Source: Lacrimispora celerecrescens (GTDB lineage: Bacteria; Bacillota; Clostridia; Lachnospirales; Lachnospiraceae). Taken from it: a stretch of DNA of 64,000 bases. Made by a program: the position numbers and the translations under genes. The stretch spans positions 62,001 through 126,000 of the forward strand of contig NZ_JPME01000018.1 in the NCBI RefSeq assembly GCF_000732605.1, given 5' to 3'. Positions 50,359 to 59,458 of the stretch are shown here, piece after piece. How positions within the stretch are numbered: the first letter of the stretch is position 1; the number at the start of each line of letters is the position of its first letter. The notes beneath the pieces were generated by a model. That model saw only the letters and a program-made list of their open reading frames with translations. It was not told the origin of the DNA and made no database searches.

Positions 50359-52159
50359 GTTTTCTTACCTCCTCGTAATATTCCTTCATAATTAAAAAGG
50401 CAGGTTTCTCCCGCATCCGGTCCGCTGTTACCAGACCCTTGATGTTGTATCCTTTTTGATACGTTCCAAGCCGTTTCGGCGTCCGGTAATCAAATAGAAT
50501 CCAGGGTGCCGTACCCTGAATATAATCGATCTTTCCAAACATTTCAACTTGCTTTTTATAAATTTCCTTCTGTTCTTCCTCAGAGCCCCGGACCTTACCG
50601 CCTTCCGGACCGGAAGCAAGATACCCGTCCCCGCCGAACTCGCTGATAACAACCGGTTTCTCGGGTTTGGAACCATCTAATATATCAGCCAGCTTTCCGT
50701 AATCCGGATCATACCAGCCATAGTATTCATTAAACCCAATGATATCTAAATGCTTTTCCAGCCTGTCGGAAATCCTTAAATTTACGGCATCCACCAGACA
50801 AGCAGCGGATACCAGACGGCTGGAATCGAATTCCTTTGCCGTTTCTGCAAGCTCCTTCATAAAGTGATAGCGCTCATCCGTATCAGGATTCTCATTTCCT
50901 ACGGACCAGATAATCACACTGGCCCGGTTATAATCCCGGTTCATCATCTCTGTCAGCTGGTTTTTTCCATCCTCTAAGGTCCGCGAGTTTGCAAAATCGA
51001 TCCACCAGTAAACCGGAATTTCTTCCCATAAAAGAAGGCCTGCCTCATCTGCCAGTTCCGAAACCCACTCCGTATGTGGATAATGTGCCAGACGGAGGAA
51101 ATTGCAGTTCATCTTTTTTGCCCAGTCAAATGCCTGACGGATATCCTCTTTTGTAACAGCCTTTCCATGGTCTTCTGTCTCCTCATGAAGGCATACACCA
51201 CGAAGGAAAACCGGCTCTCCATTTAAAAGAATTTCTCTGCCCCTGGTTTCCACGGTACGAAAACCTACCCGGTCTTTTACCTGATCCTGCGTTTTATTGT
51301 TAGATCTAAGATGCAGGGAAACCTCATACAGCTTGGGATTTTCCGGGCTCCACAGAGAAAGTTCGCCGGCTTTTACGGTCAGCTGTCCCCGTCCGTCTGC
51401 TCCCAGAGGAACTACCTCTACCACTTTAAGCTCCGGTATGGAGAAAACTACCTCTCCATCCTTAAAGTCCTCAAAACCTCCAAGAGCCACGGATACACTG
51501 ATTTCCTTTTTCTTCCGATCCGACAGAGACACCTTCATATCCTTAATATAAGTCTGAGGCACACAAAGAAGAGATACACTCCGGTATATGCCGCCGTATA
51601 AAAACCAGTCCGTATTCTCACTTGGTATCTGATCCTGCCGTCTGGTGTTATCTGCAACCACGATCAGTCTGTTATCCTCTTTTAAGTCTTCCGTAACCTC
51701 AACACAGAATGGGGTTGATCCCCCTTTATGAACCCCAAGGAATGTTCCGTTTAAAAAGATCCTGGCTTCATAAGATACCGCCCCGAACCGCAAAAACACA
51801 TGTCCTTTTGTGGAATCCTTAAAAGAAAACCGGCGGCTGTATACCACCGGTCCTTCATAATAAAAATATTCGGGCTTTGCAAGGTTCCATACTCCTGGTA
51901 CCTGGATTTCCTCCCAGTCGTCAAAGCCATAATCCAGAGGGACCCTAAGGCCCTCTGAATTCACCTCCTGCTCCAGAAACCATTTGGCCCTTAAGCAGTT
52001 ATCATACATGTCGACGGAAAAGTTCCAGTCACCGTCCAGGGACTGCGCTGGTCTGCCGCCTGGGATCACATAGGAATTGGTCCCCAGGCAGGGGGATGCA
52101 TAGCTGTCCTTATAAGACTCGTTATGGATGTTATCCACGAAATTCTTTATTGTTTCCAT
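50330..52159 (-). CDS. uidA: Beta-glucuronidase (GH2)
   Basis: 609 residues, the size of bacterial GUS. Sugar-binding and immunoglobulin-like domains precede a TIM barrel with RLAHYPHTEW, acid/base Glu in WSVGNENP, nucleophile Glu in VVISEFGGDG and, near the C-terminus, YNIKGLVTADR. The N-x-K motif there (NIK) recognises the uronate carboxylate and marks glucuronidase as opposed to galactosidase. It removes beta-linked glucuronic acid from oligosaccharides or conjugates. No signal peptide. It follows the permease gene by four bases and overlaps GH88, so it is in the operon. Confidence 0.92.
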   Translation of the reverse strand: METIKNFVDNIHNESYKDSYASPCLGTNSYVIPGGRPAQSLDGDWNFSVDMYDNCLRAKWFLEQEVNSEGLRVPLDYGFDDWEEIQVPGVWNLAKPEYFYYEGPVVYSRRFSFKDSTKGHVFLRFGAVSYEARIFLNGTFLGVHKGGSTPFCVEVTEDLKEDNRLIVVADNTRRQDQIPSENTDWFLYGGIYRSVSLLCVPQTYIKDMKVSLSDRKKKEISVSVALGGFEDFKDGEVVFSIPELKVVEVVPLGADGRGQLTVKAGELSLWSPENPKLYEVSLHLRSNNKTQDQVKDRVGFRTVETRGREILLNGEPVFLRGVCLHEETEDHGKAVTKEDIRQAFDWAKKMNCNFLRLAHYPHTEWVSELADEAGLLLWEEIPVYWWIDFANSRTLEDGKNQLTEMMNRDYNRASVIIWSVGNENPDTDERYHFMKELAETAKEFDSSRLVSAACLVDAVNLRISDRLEKHLDIIGFNEYYGWYDPDYGKLADILDGSKPEKPVVISEFGGDGYLASGPEGGKVRGSEEEQKEIYKKQVEMFGKIDYIQGTAPWILFDYRTPKRLGTYQKGYNIKGLVTADRMREKPAFLIMKEYYEEVRKREQTDGDLA

Positions 52160-52163
52160 TTCT

Positions 52164-53000
52164 TTATCCTTTCACTCCGGTAGCTGCAATGCCTTCTACA
52201 AAATATTTTTGCAGGGACAGGAACACAATGAGGACCGGGATCAGGGAAAGTACCGATGCAGCCATGATCAGGCCATATTCGGAACTGTACTGGCTGATAA
52301 ACATCTTAAGTCCTAACTGCAGGGTCTTCTTCGCTTCTGTTTTCAGGTAGATCAGGGGCCCTAAGAAATCGTTCCAGGTACTTACAAAGGTAAAGATGGT
52401 CAAGGTTGACAGCGCGGGCTTTGACAATGGCAGCATGATCCTTCCGTAAATCTGATACTCGCTCATGCCGTCGATTCTGGCAGCCTCACACAGTTCATCG
52501 GGAATCCCCTGATAGAACTGGCGCATCATGAATACGCCGAACGCAGAGAACGCCTGAAGGAAGATGATGGCAAGATGGGAATCATTTAACCCGAATTTTC
52601 TCATCATCATGAACTGGGGAACCATATATACCTGCCATGGAACCGCAATAGTTGCGATGTAAGCCATGAATAAGAGATTGCTGTATTTGAATTTCAGCTT
52701 TGCAAATGCATAGGCAGCAAAGCTGCTGGTCAAAAGCTGTAAAAAGGTAACGATCAAGGTAATCTTCACCGTGTTTAATACAAAGGTCATAAGCGGGATC
52801 TTTGTCCAGATATCCAGATAATTCTGCCATCTTGGATTTTCCGGTATCCACTGGATCGGGAAAATGAATACGTCCTTATCCAGCTTTAAGGAAGCCGAGA
52901 ACATCCATGCAAATGGAATCAGCATAACAGCTGTCAGAATGATCAAAACCACATAGAGGAGGCATCTGCTGATTTTATAATTTGTGCTTTTTACTTTCAT
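52164..53000 (-). CDS. Sugar ABC transporter permease (MalG type), uronide operon
   Basis: 278 residues with six membrane helices and the EAA loop CEAARIDGMSEYQIYGRI near residues 167-184. C-terminus YFVEGIAATGVKG, typical of the family. AAGGAGG RBS. It lies between the MalF-type permease and beta-glucuronidase and presumably imports the unsaturated oligosaccharides they degrade. Confidence 0.92.
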   Translation of the reverse strand: MKVKSTNYKISRCLLYVVLIILTAVMLIPFAWMFSASLKLDKDVFIFPIQWIPENPRWQNYLDIWTKIPLMTFVLNTVKITLIVTFLQLLTSSFAAYAFAKLKFKYSNLLFMAYIATIAVPWQVYMVPQFMMMRKFGLNDSHLAIIFLQAFSAFGVFMMRQFYQGIPDELCEAARIDGMSEYQIYGRIMLPLSKPALSTLTIFTFVSTWNDFLGPLIYLKTEAKKTLQLGLKMFISQYSSEYGLIMAASVLSLIPVLIVFLSLQKYFVEGIAATGVKG

Positions 53001-53017
53001 TTCATTTCCTCCTTATT

Positions 53018-54085
53018 CTAGTTTGCATATTTCTTCTCGCCGCGGAACTGAACCAGCGTGATGGCAAGAACCATTAAGAACAGCACCATAGCAACCGCAC
53101 TTGCATAACCTAAATTCCAGTTGCGGAACGCCTCTTCGTAAATGTGGTAAACCAGAACCATTGCCTGGGAACTTACAATTCCGTTGGAACCTCCTGCCAG
53201 CATGTATACGATGTCGTAAACCTTAAAGCAGTTGATGGTCAGAATGATGGTAACAAAGAAGGTGGTTGGCTGAAGCTGGGGCCATGTGATATACCGGAAC
53301 CTTTGCCAGGAGTTGCAGCCGTCAAGGCCTGCCGCCTCATAAAGCTCTCCATTGATTCCCTGCAGTCCGGCCAGATAGATAACCATGTAATAGCCCATAT
53401 TTTTCCAGACACTGAACAGTACAATGGTAAACATCACCCAGTTAGGATCCGCGGACCACTTTGGAAGACTTTTTGCATTGACGCCCAGATGATAAAGGAT
53501 CATGTTAATGGGACCGCTTTTCTGAGGGCTGAACAGCATATTCCATACGGCTGCCACTGCTACTAAAGACGCCACATAGGGAAAGAATCCAACTGTACGG
53601 AAGAAATTTCTTCCTATGACTTTCTGGTTTAAGACCACGGCCAGACCTAAGGCACAGGCCAATGTCAGAGGAACCGTTGCAATACAGTATACAATGGTAT
53701 TGATAAAGGACGCATGGAATCTGGCATTTCCAAGCATATCAATGAAGTTCTTAAGTCCGGCAAATTCCAAGGGGCTATTGCCATCCCATTTCATAAATGC
53801 CAAAATAAAAGCAAAAATAATGGGGCCAAGTGTAAATACTGCAAATCCGATAAAGTTGGGAGCGATGAAGGAGTATGCAACCATATCCCTCTTTTCCTGA
53901 CGTGTGAACCGTTCCCCTGTCCGCACCTTTTTTATTTTCTCATCTATTGTCTCGATTTTCGCAATCAGGACATCCCGCTTACGGGTTCCTTCAGCCTCTC
54001 TCAATATAAGGCTTAAAGCATCCCGCTTCTTATTTAACTCTGCGATTTTTTCCTGTTTTTGCGCTTCTGTTATTGTCTTCGCCAT
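53018..54085 (-). CDS. Sugar ABC transporter permease (MalF type) with N-terminal coiled coil
   Basis: The start is placed at 54085 (MAKTITEAQK) after AGGAGG; the open frame extends further upstream through a double-hairpin repeat without an RBS. 355 residues. The first ~75 residues are an unusual charged coiled coil (KQEKIAELNKKRDALSLI to KIETIDEKIKKVR) before six membrane helices and the EAA loop YEAAGLDGCNSWQRFRYI. The extra helix is on the cytoplasmic side and might contact the ATPase or regulator. Confidence 0.9.
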   Translation of the reverse strand: MAKTITEAQKQEKIAELNKKRDALSLILREAEGTRKRDVLIAKIETIDEKIKKVRTGERFTRQEKRDMVAYSFIAPNFIGFAVFTLGPIIFAFILAFMKWDGNSPLEFAGLKNFIDMLGNARFHASFINTIVYCIATVPLTLACALGLAVVLNQKVIGRNFFRTVGFFPYVASLVAVAAVWNMLFSPQKSGPINMILYHLGVNAKSLPKWSADPNWVMFTIVLFSVWKNMGYYMVIYLAGLQGINGELYEAAGLDGCNSWQRFRYITWPQLQPTTFFVTIILTINCFKVYDIVYMLAGGSNGIVSSQAMVLVYHIYEEAFRNWNLGYASAVAMVLFLMVLAITLVQFRGEKKYAN

Positions 54086-54131
54086 ATTGCTTATCCTCCT
54101 TTTCCCGTTTTTATCTTCTAAAGAATCAAGC

Positions 54132-54181
54132 GGATATGCTTTCATATCCAGTTGACGCCCGATGAAGCAGGGCACGCTGTT
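54132..54181. repeat. Double-hairpin intergenic repeat, copy 2
   Basis: GGATATG-CTTT-CATATCC (54132-54149) is a perfect 7-bp hairpin. It is followed by CAGTTGAC and GCCC-GATGAAGCA-GGGC, a second hairpin, then ACGCTGTT. The layout is the same as 37444-37492. It sits in the SBP-permease gap. Confidence 0.7.
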
Positions 54182-54219
54182 ATTTCAATCGTCAAATCAA
54201 ATCAGAAGTTTCTTTAAAT

Positions 54220-54245
54220 GAGGCGGGCTTTTGGCTGCCCGCCTC
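54220..54245 (-). terminator. Intercistronic hairpin between binding protein and permeases (uronide operon)
   Basis: A perfect 9-bp GC-rich stem GAGGCGGGC / GCCCGCCTC with an 8-base loop, 25 bases after the binding-protein gene. No strong T-run follows, so it is probably a 3'-stabilising or attenuating hairpin. Confidence 0.7.
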
Positions 54246-54269
54246 TGTGATATCATGTTTGTTTACCAG

Positions 54270-55613
54270 TTACTGAGCCAGAATTGCACTAACCTTTTCA
54301 TCCATCTGGGCAATGCCTTCATCTACGGACATGCCGCCTGACATGATCGCATCATGGGCTTCGTTTAATACAGTTTCAATTTCGGAGTTCTTTGCATTTA
54401 CAGGCATCTCTAAGTATAAGTTAGAGGTGTTAAGAGCTTCTACGCTGGTTCCGTCATCCTTAGGGAATCCGTCTGCACTGGATACCAGATCAGAAACTGT
54501 GCTGTTCATAACGGCCGGAATCGTACCGGTAGATGCAAGGATTTCTGCGCCTTCTTTTCCGCATACGAAGTTGATAAATTCCCAGGCAAGATCCTTATGA
54601 GGAGCTTTGGCCGGAATTCCTAAAGTGGTAATGGTCGCAAGGGTGGAGCCTGGTTCTACTCCATCTGCATGTGGATATTTAGCAATACCCCAATTGGTGC
54701 AGTCTGTGTACTCGCCGGTGCGTACCTTATCCATTAAGGTAGAGATAAACCATGTACCCATGTTCATCATTGCAACATTTCCCTGAGCAAATGCGCCGGA
54801 ATAATGTAAGCCGCTGGTCTTTAATGTAGCATAGTCCTGACATACTCCATCTTCCTGCTCTCCAAGAACCATCTCATAGTATGGCTTTAAGAATTCGTAT
54901 TTTCCATCAATAATGGTGTTCTTTCCATCCAGTACGCCGAAAAGCTGTACGGCTGATCTCCATGTATGGTAATGAGCGCCATAAACTTCCTGTCCGGGAG
55001 TCTCTACCGCCAGGCTTCTTGCCAGAGCGTCATACTGTTCAAATGTCATATCATTGGTTGGATAAGCAACGCCTGCTTTGTCAAAGATATCTTTATTATA
55101 GAATAACACCCAGAAATCATTGCGGAACGGAAGCTCATATAACTTTCCGTCAACCGTAATCTGTTCGGTAAGGCCTTTGTACTGTGTCAGATCAACACCA
55201 GAAGACTGAATGTAGCTGTCCAGGGGTTCTAATACGCCTTTGTTCACAAGCGTCATATAGCCAGGAACATCCTTAATGGTAACCACGTCAAAGTCAGAAC
55301 CGCTTCCGGTAAGCTCTGTTGCCAGAACCGTCTGATAATCGGTGGAGCCTAAATCAACCATTTCTATCTTCACATCCGGATGCTCCTTTTCAAAAGCATC
55401 GATGAGCGGCTGGTAATAGGTTGTTAAGCCGATATCCCATACGGACCATTTTAATGTGGTCTGTCCTCCTGCTGCCTCTGTGGCTTTCGTCGCTTCCGCT
55501 GCAGCACCTTCTGTGGAAGCTGCCGTGGTTTCCTTGGAACCGCCGCCGCATCCGGCAAGGCTGACTGCTGCCATAGCACATGCCAGAACAATACTCAGTG
55601 TTCTTTTTTTCAT
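54270..55613 (-). CDS. Sugar-binding lipoprotein of the uronide ABC importer
   Basis: 447 residues. Lipoprotein signal MKKRTLSIVLACAMAAVSL with lipobox LAGC (Cys near 22), an Ala/Thr-rich linker, then a family 1 solute-binding domain (TTLKWSVWDIGLTTYYQP, DVVTIKDVPGYM, GNVAMMNMGTWF). It is the first gene of the beta-glucuronidase operon, 331 bases from the divergent kinase. AGGAGGG RBS. The binding pocket cannot be read from sequence. It is predicted to bind uronic-acid oligosaccharides by context. Confidence 0.92.
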   Translation of the reverse strand: MKKRTLSIVLACAMAAVSLAGCGGGSKETTAASTEGAAAEATKATEAAGGQTTLKWSVWDIGLTTYYQPLIDAFEKEHPDVKIEMVDLGSTDYQTVLATELTGSGSDFDVVTIKDVPGYMTLVNKGVLEPLDSYIQSSGVDLTQYKGLTEQITVDGKLYELPFRNDFWVLFYNKDIFDKAGVAYPTNDMTFEQYDALARSLAVETPGQEVYGAHYHTWRSAVQLFGVLDGKNTIIDGKYEFLKPYYEMVLGEQEDGVCQDYATLKTSGLHYSGAFAQGNVAMMNMGTWFISTLMDKVRTGEYTDCTNWGIAKYPHADGVEPGSTLATITTLGIPAKAPHKDLAWEFINFVCGKEGAEILASTGTIPAVMNSTVSDLVSSADGFPKDDGTSVEALNTSNLYLEMPVNAKNSEIETVLNEAHDAIMSGGMSVDEGIAQMDEKVSAILAQ

Positions 55614-55944
55614 TGTAATCCCTCCTGATTTGATTGTTTTTCAGTAAATCCCGCATGATCCCCGTGATTTACCATGGATCCTATTATAACGCTGGATTGT
55701 TGTTTTAAAAATGGAATTTATTTTTCATAATATTCACTTTTTATTCACACTTCTTTTACACTTTGTTAAAACATGCACTTTTTTATGATAAGCAGTAATA
55801 TTTCTCTTTTGTATACAAATTAACACGTTTGTATATAAAAAGCAGCCGATTTTTCATTGACATTTTACATTAAATAAGCTACCTTTGTAGATGTTATTAC
55901 CACTCATACAAGCTACCCATTGAAAGAAGGGACTTTATTTTATC
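55614..55944. promoter_or_regulatory. Divergent promoter region of the uronide locus
   Basis: 331 bases between the binding-protein gene and the divergent sensor kinase. On the minus strand a TATAAT at about 55681-55686 is a candidate -10 for the binding-protein gene, without a good -35, which fits activator dependence. On the plus side two direct repeats (TTTGTATACAAA at 55808 and TTTGTATATAAA at 55828, period 20) precede TTGACA at 55857-55862 with TACCTT 17 bases on. A 20-bp period suits binding by an AraC-type regulator such as the adjacent YesN protein. Confidence 0.5.
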
Positions 55945-57822
55945 ATGTGGAAAAAGTTCATCCCAAAGACCATAAGAGGAAAAATCATGGTACTCACAGC
56001 AGCCATTACGCTGCTCATCACCGTTCTGACTACAACTGTCTGTTTCTCAGTTTTCCAGTCCTTCTTAAGAAAAAACCAGATCCAGTCTGCGGAATTCAGC
56101 CTTTCAGTCGTAAGCAACAACATTGGAGCAGATATGAAGGATATTATCTATTTCAGCAAATGGTGCTGCTCCAACAGTGCCGTACTGGATTATCTGGAAG
56201 CGTTTAAAGACAAGCCAAAGCTTGCCACCGCCGCCAGGGACTTTGATAATCTGCGCCCTATGGCTCTTTCCTCCCACAGCCGTTTAAAGGAAGAGTATTA
56301 CAACACCAGGGCCTATGAATACATGTCTCGGGTCATCGTTTCTTCTTCCAATGAAAGCAACTTCCTTCAAATAGCGGCATTGGCAAACGCCTCCTCCTCT
56401 TATGCAGCCAGAATCATTAAAAATCAACCTTTCTTTGATAAACTTTACAGCTCCGACGATTTTCTCTGGATTGGCCTGGTAAAAGATCCATTTACCAATA
56501 CAGGCATGGACCAATTTATTCCCATCGTACGTCCGGTTTCCAACGAATTTAATTCTGAAGTCATTGGCTGGGCTTATGTGGAAATTTCCTCCCGAATCTT
56601 TACCGATTACCTGGCCTCCTACCCTCTTCCCGAGGACAGTATTCTATATATTACCATTGGAGATAAAATCTATGGTTTTAATTCAGACGGCTTAAAGGAA
56701 ATGGAAATGCCCTACACCAATCCGGAAAAGCTGGCCGGAAACGACTCTCTCTCCAAAGGAACCAGGGTTCTCTCCGTTACCATGAACGATGGAAAAAAAC
56801 GCACCCTGGTGGAACGGCCCATTGAGGGCATGGCTGGCTGGAGTTTATCCCAGGTACTTTCTGAGCAGCAGCTTGGCCAGCAGAAAAACTTATACACCCT
56901 TTTAATCCTGGCAACCTGCCTTGCCATTGTCTCTTTGGGCATACTCCTCGCCTTCCTGTTAAACAAGATTATCATGGATCCCATTCACAGGCTCAGCAGT
57001 AAAATTCATGATATCTCAACCGGGGATTTTTCCAGGGATTCGGCCATTGAGTGGAATCATGAATTGGGAGAAGTCGGCAAAGGAATCAATAATATGTCAG
57101 AAAATATTAACACCCTGATGGAAAAACGGGTAACTGATGAAAAACAGAGAAAGGATTTGGAATACCAGATTCTGCAAAGTCAGATTAATCCACACTTCCT
57201 ATATAATACCTTAAATTCCATCAAGTGGATGGCAACCATTCAGAATGCAGACGGTATTGCAGATATGACCACAGCATTGGCCAGGCTCCTTAAAAATGTT
57301 TCAAAAGGCACCACTTCCATGATCCCCTTAAGGGAAGAGCTGGATCTGGTAAAGGATTATTTCCTGATCCAGAAATATCGCTACGGCGGAAGTGTCACCA
57401 TCGAATATTTCATTGAGACAGAGGATTTATATAATTGTCAAATTCACCGTTTTACCCTCCAGCCCATCATTGAAAATGCTTTGTTCCATGGAATAGAGCC
57501 TGCAAAAACAGCTGGTAAAATCACAGTATCAGCCCGAAGCATCAATCTGGGTCTCAAAAAGGCACTTAAAATAGATATCACCGATAACGGCATAGGAATG
57601 TCCAAGTATACCATTGATAAAGTTCTCCATGAGAAGACCGACAGTCAGAACAAAACAGAATTTTTCCGGCAAGTTGGAATCAGCAACGTAAACAGGCGCA
57701 TCCAATATGATTTTGGCCCGGAATATGGAATCACTATTGACAGCTGTCCTGGTAGTTTCACCACCATGACCATTTTAATACCTTATGCCCTTAATTCAGA
57801 AAATCAACCAGCCGAAAGGTAA
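55945..57822 (+). CDS. YesM-type sensor histidine kinase (uronide locus)
   Basis: 625 residues. Membrane helices near residues 14-38 and 312-336 flank an extracellular sensor domain. HAMP, then SQINPHFLYNTLNSIKWM near 413 (phospho-His), IIENALFHGI and DNGIGM ATP-binding boxes. It overlaps nothing: six bases separate it from its regulator. It probably senses a uronic-acid oligosaccharide or the binding protein and regulates both divergent operons. RBS AGAAGGGA, somewhat far from the ATG. Confidence 0.94.
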   Translation: MWKKFIPKTIRGKIMVLTAAITLLITVLTTTVCFSVFQSFLRKNQIQSAEFSLSVVSNNIGADMKDIIYFSKWCCSNSAVLDYLEAFKDKPKLATAARDFDNLRPMALSSHSRLKEEYYNTRAYEYMSRVIVSSSNESNFLQIAALANASSSYAARIIKNQPFFDKLYSSDDFLWIGLVKDPFTNTGMDQFIPIVRPVSNEFNSEVIGWAYVEISSRIFTDYLASYPLPEDSILYITIGDKIYGFNSDGLKEMEMPYTNPEKLAGNDSLSKGTRVLSVTMNDGKKRTLVERPIEGMAGWSLSQVLSEQQLGQQKNLYTLLILATCLAIVSLGILLAFLLNKIIMDPIHRLSSKIHDISTGDFSRDSAIEWNHELGEVGKGINNMSENINTLMEKRVTDEKQRKDLEYQILQSQINPHFLYNTLNSIKWMATIQNADGIADMTTALARLLKNVSKGTTSMIPLREELDLVKDYFLIQKYRYGGSVTIEYFIETEDLYNCQIHRFTLQPIIENALFHGIEPAKTAGKITVSARSINLGLKKALKIDITDNGIGMSKYTIDKVLHEKTDSQNKTEFFRQVGISNVNRRIQYDFGPEYGITIDSCPGSFTTMTILIPYALNSENQPAER

Positions 57823-57827
57823 TATAT

Positions 57828-59435
57828 ATGACGAAATTATTGATTGCAGATGATGAGCCATTGGTTCAGATCGGAATAAAATCCATGATAAACTGGGCGG
57901 ATTACGGCATTGAGATCTGCGGAACTGCTATGAACGGGCAGGATGCCCTTGAAATGATCGCGGAATATTCGCCGGAAATTGTCATTACCGACATCCGCAT
58001 GCCAATCATGAACGGGCTTACCCTGGCAAAGACCTGCCGGGAAACCTACGGAAAGATCCCCCTGTTTATTTTTCTAACAAGCTACGAAGAGTTCCAGCTC
58101 ATCAAGGAGGCAATGACCTATGAAGCCGTAGATTATTTAATTAAGCTGGAATTAAACGCCAAGGCACTGGAGGAAGCTGTCAAAAAGGCCCTCTCCCGCC
58201 TGGAAACCCTTCAGGTCTCCATAGGTTACAAGGATTCCGGACGTCCATTATTACAGAGCTATTACGAAAAATTTTTTATGCGGCTCTTGCATAACCTCTT
58301 TGACAGCGAGGAACAGTTCGAGCTTCAGTCTAAAGATTTAAGGCTGGATTTTACGGAAACCTGTTATTTTACCGCCCTTTGCCAGATCCAGGAAGGAACC
58401 AGCAAGGAAATGGATTATGGAAAACTCATAAACCTTTATAACAGTGCTTTGCAAATGGCAAAGGAAATTATCGGAAGGCATCTTCCTGCCTACGTGGTAA
58501 GTCTGGATATGAAACACTTTGCAGTGGTATTTCACCTCTCTGAATTAGCAGATTATAGAAAAGAAACTGTTTTTGATGCGTTTTGCAATGTTGCGGATAT
58601 GATACGGAACTATTTTAACGTTACGATTCTAACGGGAATCGGGACTCCTGTGAACCAGCCCTTAAAAATCAGCGAATCCTATCAGGAAGCCCGCCAGGCA
58701 TTTGGACGGGCTGGTACCGCACAGCCCATCGTCATGTTCTCCAGCGATGATACCGCATCGATCCGCAATGCTTTCAACATCTCCGTATTTAAAAGTGAGA
58801 TAACCAAGGCCTTCAATGAGTTTGATACGGATGTTCTATCCCGTACTCTGACCGAAATCATTAAACTGTTTGAAACTCATCCCCTGCGGTTTTCCCAGGC
58901 TGCAGACGGAGCCTGCAACATCCTTTACTTGGCGCTCTCCCTTCTGCCTGACGGAGAGGAAAATATGACGGAGATTTTTTCTTCCTACAGTGACGGTTAC
59001 CGCTCCATCTACCGTTTTACGAATGTAGGCCAGATTGCCGAATGGATGACGATTTTCCGGGACGGCCTTTGTGAAGTGTTAAAATCCAAACGGAAAACCT
59101 ATAAAGCTCATGTCATAACCAATGTACAAAAATACATCAACAACCATGTATCAGAAAAGCTGACCTTAAACGAAGTGGCAGGAGTATTCGGTTTAAGCCC
59201 TAATTATTTAAGCATCCTGTTTAAGAAAAACTGCGGGATCGGTTTTTCCGAATATATTGCTCAGGCGAAGGTCAACCGGGCCAAGGCCCTCCTTATGGAA
59301 CAGGACATGAAAATCTATGAGGCAGCTGATCAGCTGGGCTTTGAAAGTGCCTTTTATTTCAGTAAGGTTTTTAAAAAAGTCACCGGGCTTTCTCCCCGTG
59401 AATTTATACAGCAAAATACAATAAACCCTGACTAA
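57828..59435 (+). CDS. YesN-type response regulator with AraC domain (uronide locus)
   Basis: 535 residues. Receiver domain with MTKLLIADDEPLVQIG and phosphoacceptor Asp in IVITDIRMPIMNG (about residue 55). Middle region of unknown fold, then a C-terminal AraC domain (NEVAGVFGLSPNYLSILFKK and YEAADQLGFESAFYFSKVFK). Co-transcribed with the kinase (5-base gap). Likely binds the 20-bp-spaced TTTGTATA repeats at 55808-55840. Confidence 0.94.
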   Translation: MTKLLIADDEPLVQIGIKSMINWADYGIEICGTAMNGQDALEMIAEYSPEIVITDIRMPIMNGLTLAKTCRETYGKIPLFIFLTSYEEFQLIKEAMTYEAVDYLIKLELNAKALEEAVKKALSRLETLQVSIGYKDSGRPLLQSYYEKFFMRLLHNLFDSEEQFELQSKDLRLDFTETCYFTALCQIQEGTSKEMDYGKLINLYNSALQMAKEIIGRHLPAYVVSLDMKHFAVVFHLSELADYRKETVFDAFCNVADMIRNYFNVTILTGIGTPVNQPLKISESYQEARQAFGRAGTAQPIVMFSSDDTASIRNAFNISVFKSEITKAFNEFDTDVLSRTLTEIIKLFETHPLRFSQAADGACNILYLALSLLPDGEENMTEIFSSYSDGYRSIYRFTNVGQIAEWMTIFRDGLCEVLKSKRKTYKAHVITNVQKYINNHVSEKLTLNEVAGVFGLSPNYLSILFKKNCGIGFSEYIAQAKVNRAKALLMEQDMKIYEAADQLGFESAFYFSKVFKKVTGLSPREFIQQNTINPD

Positions 59436-59458
59436 AACAAATAAGGAGTATAAATGCC

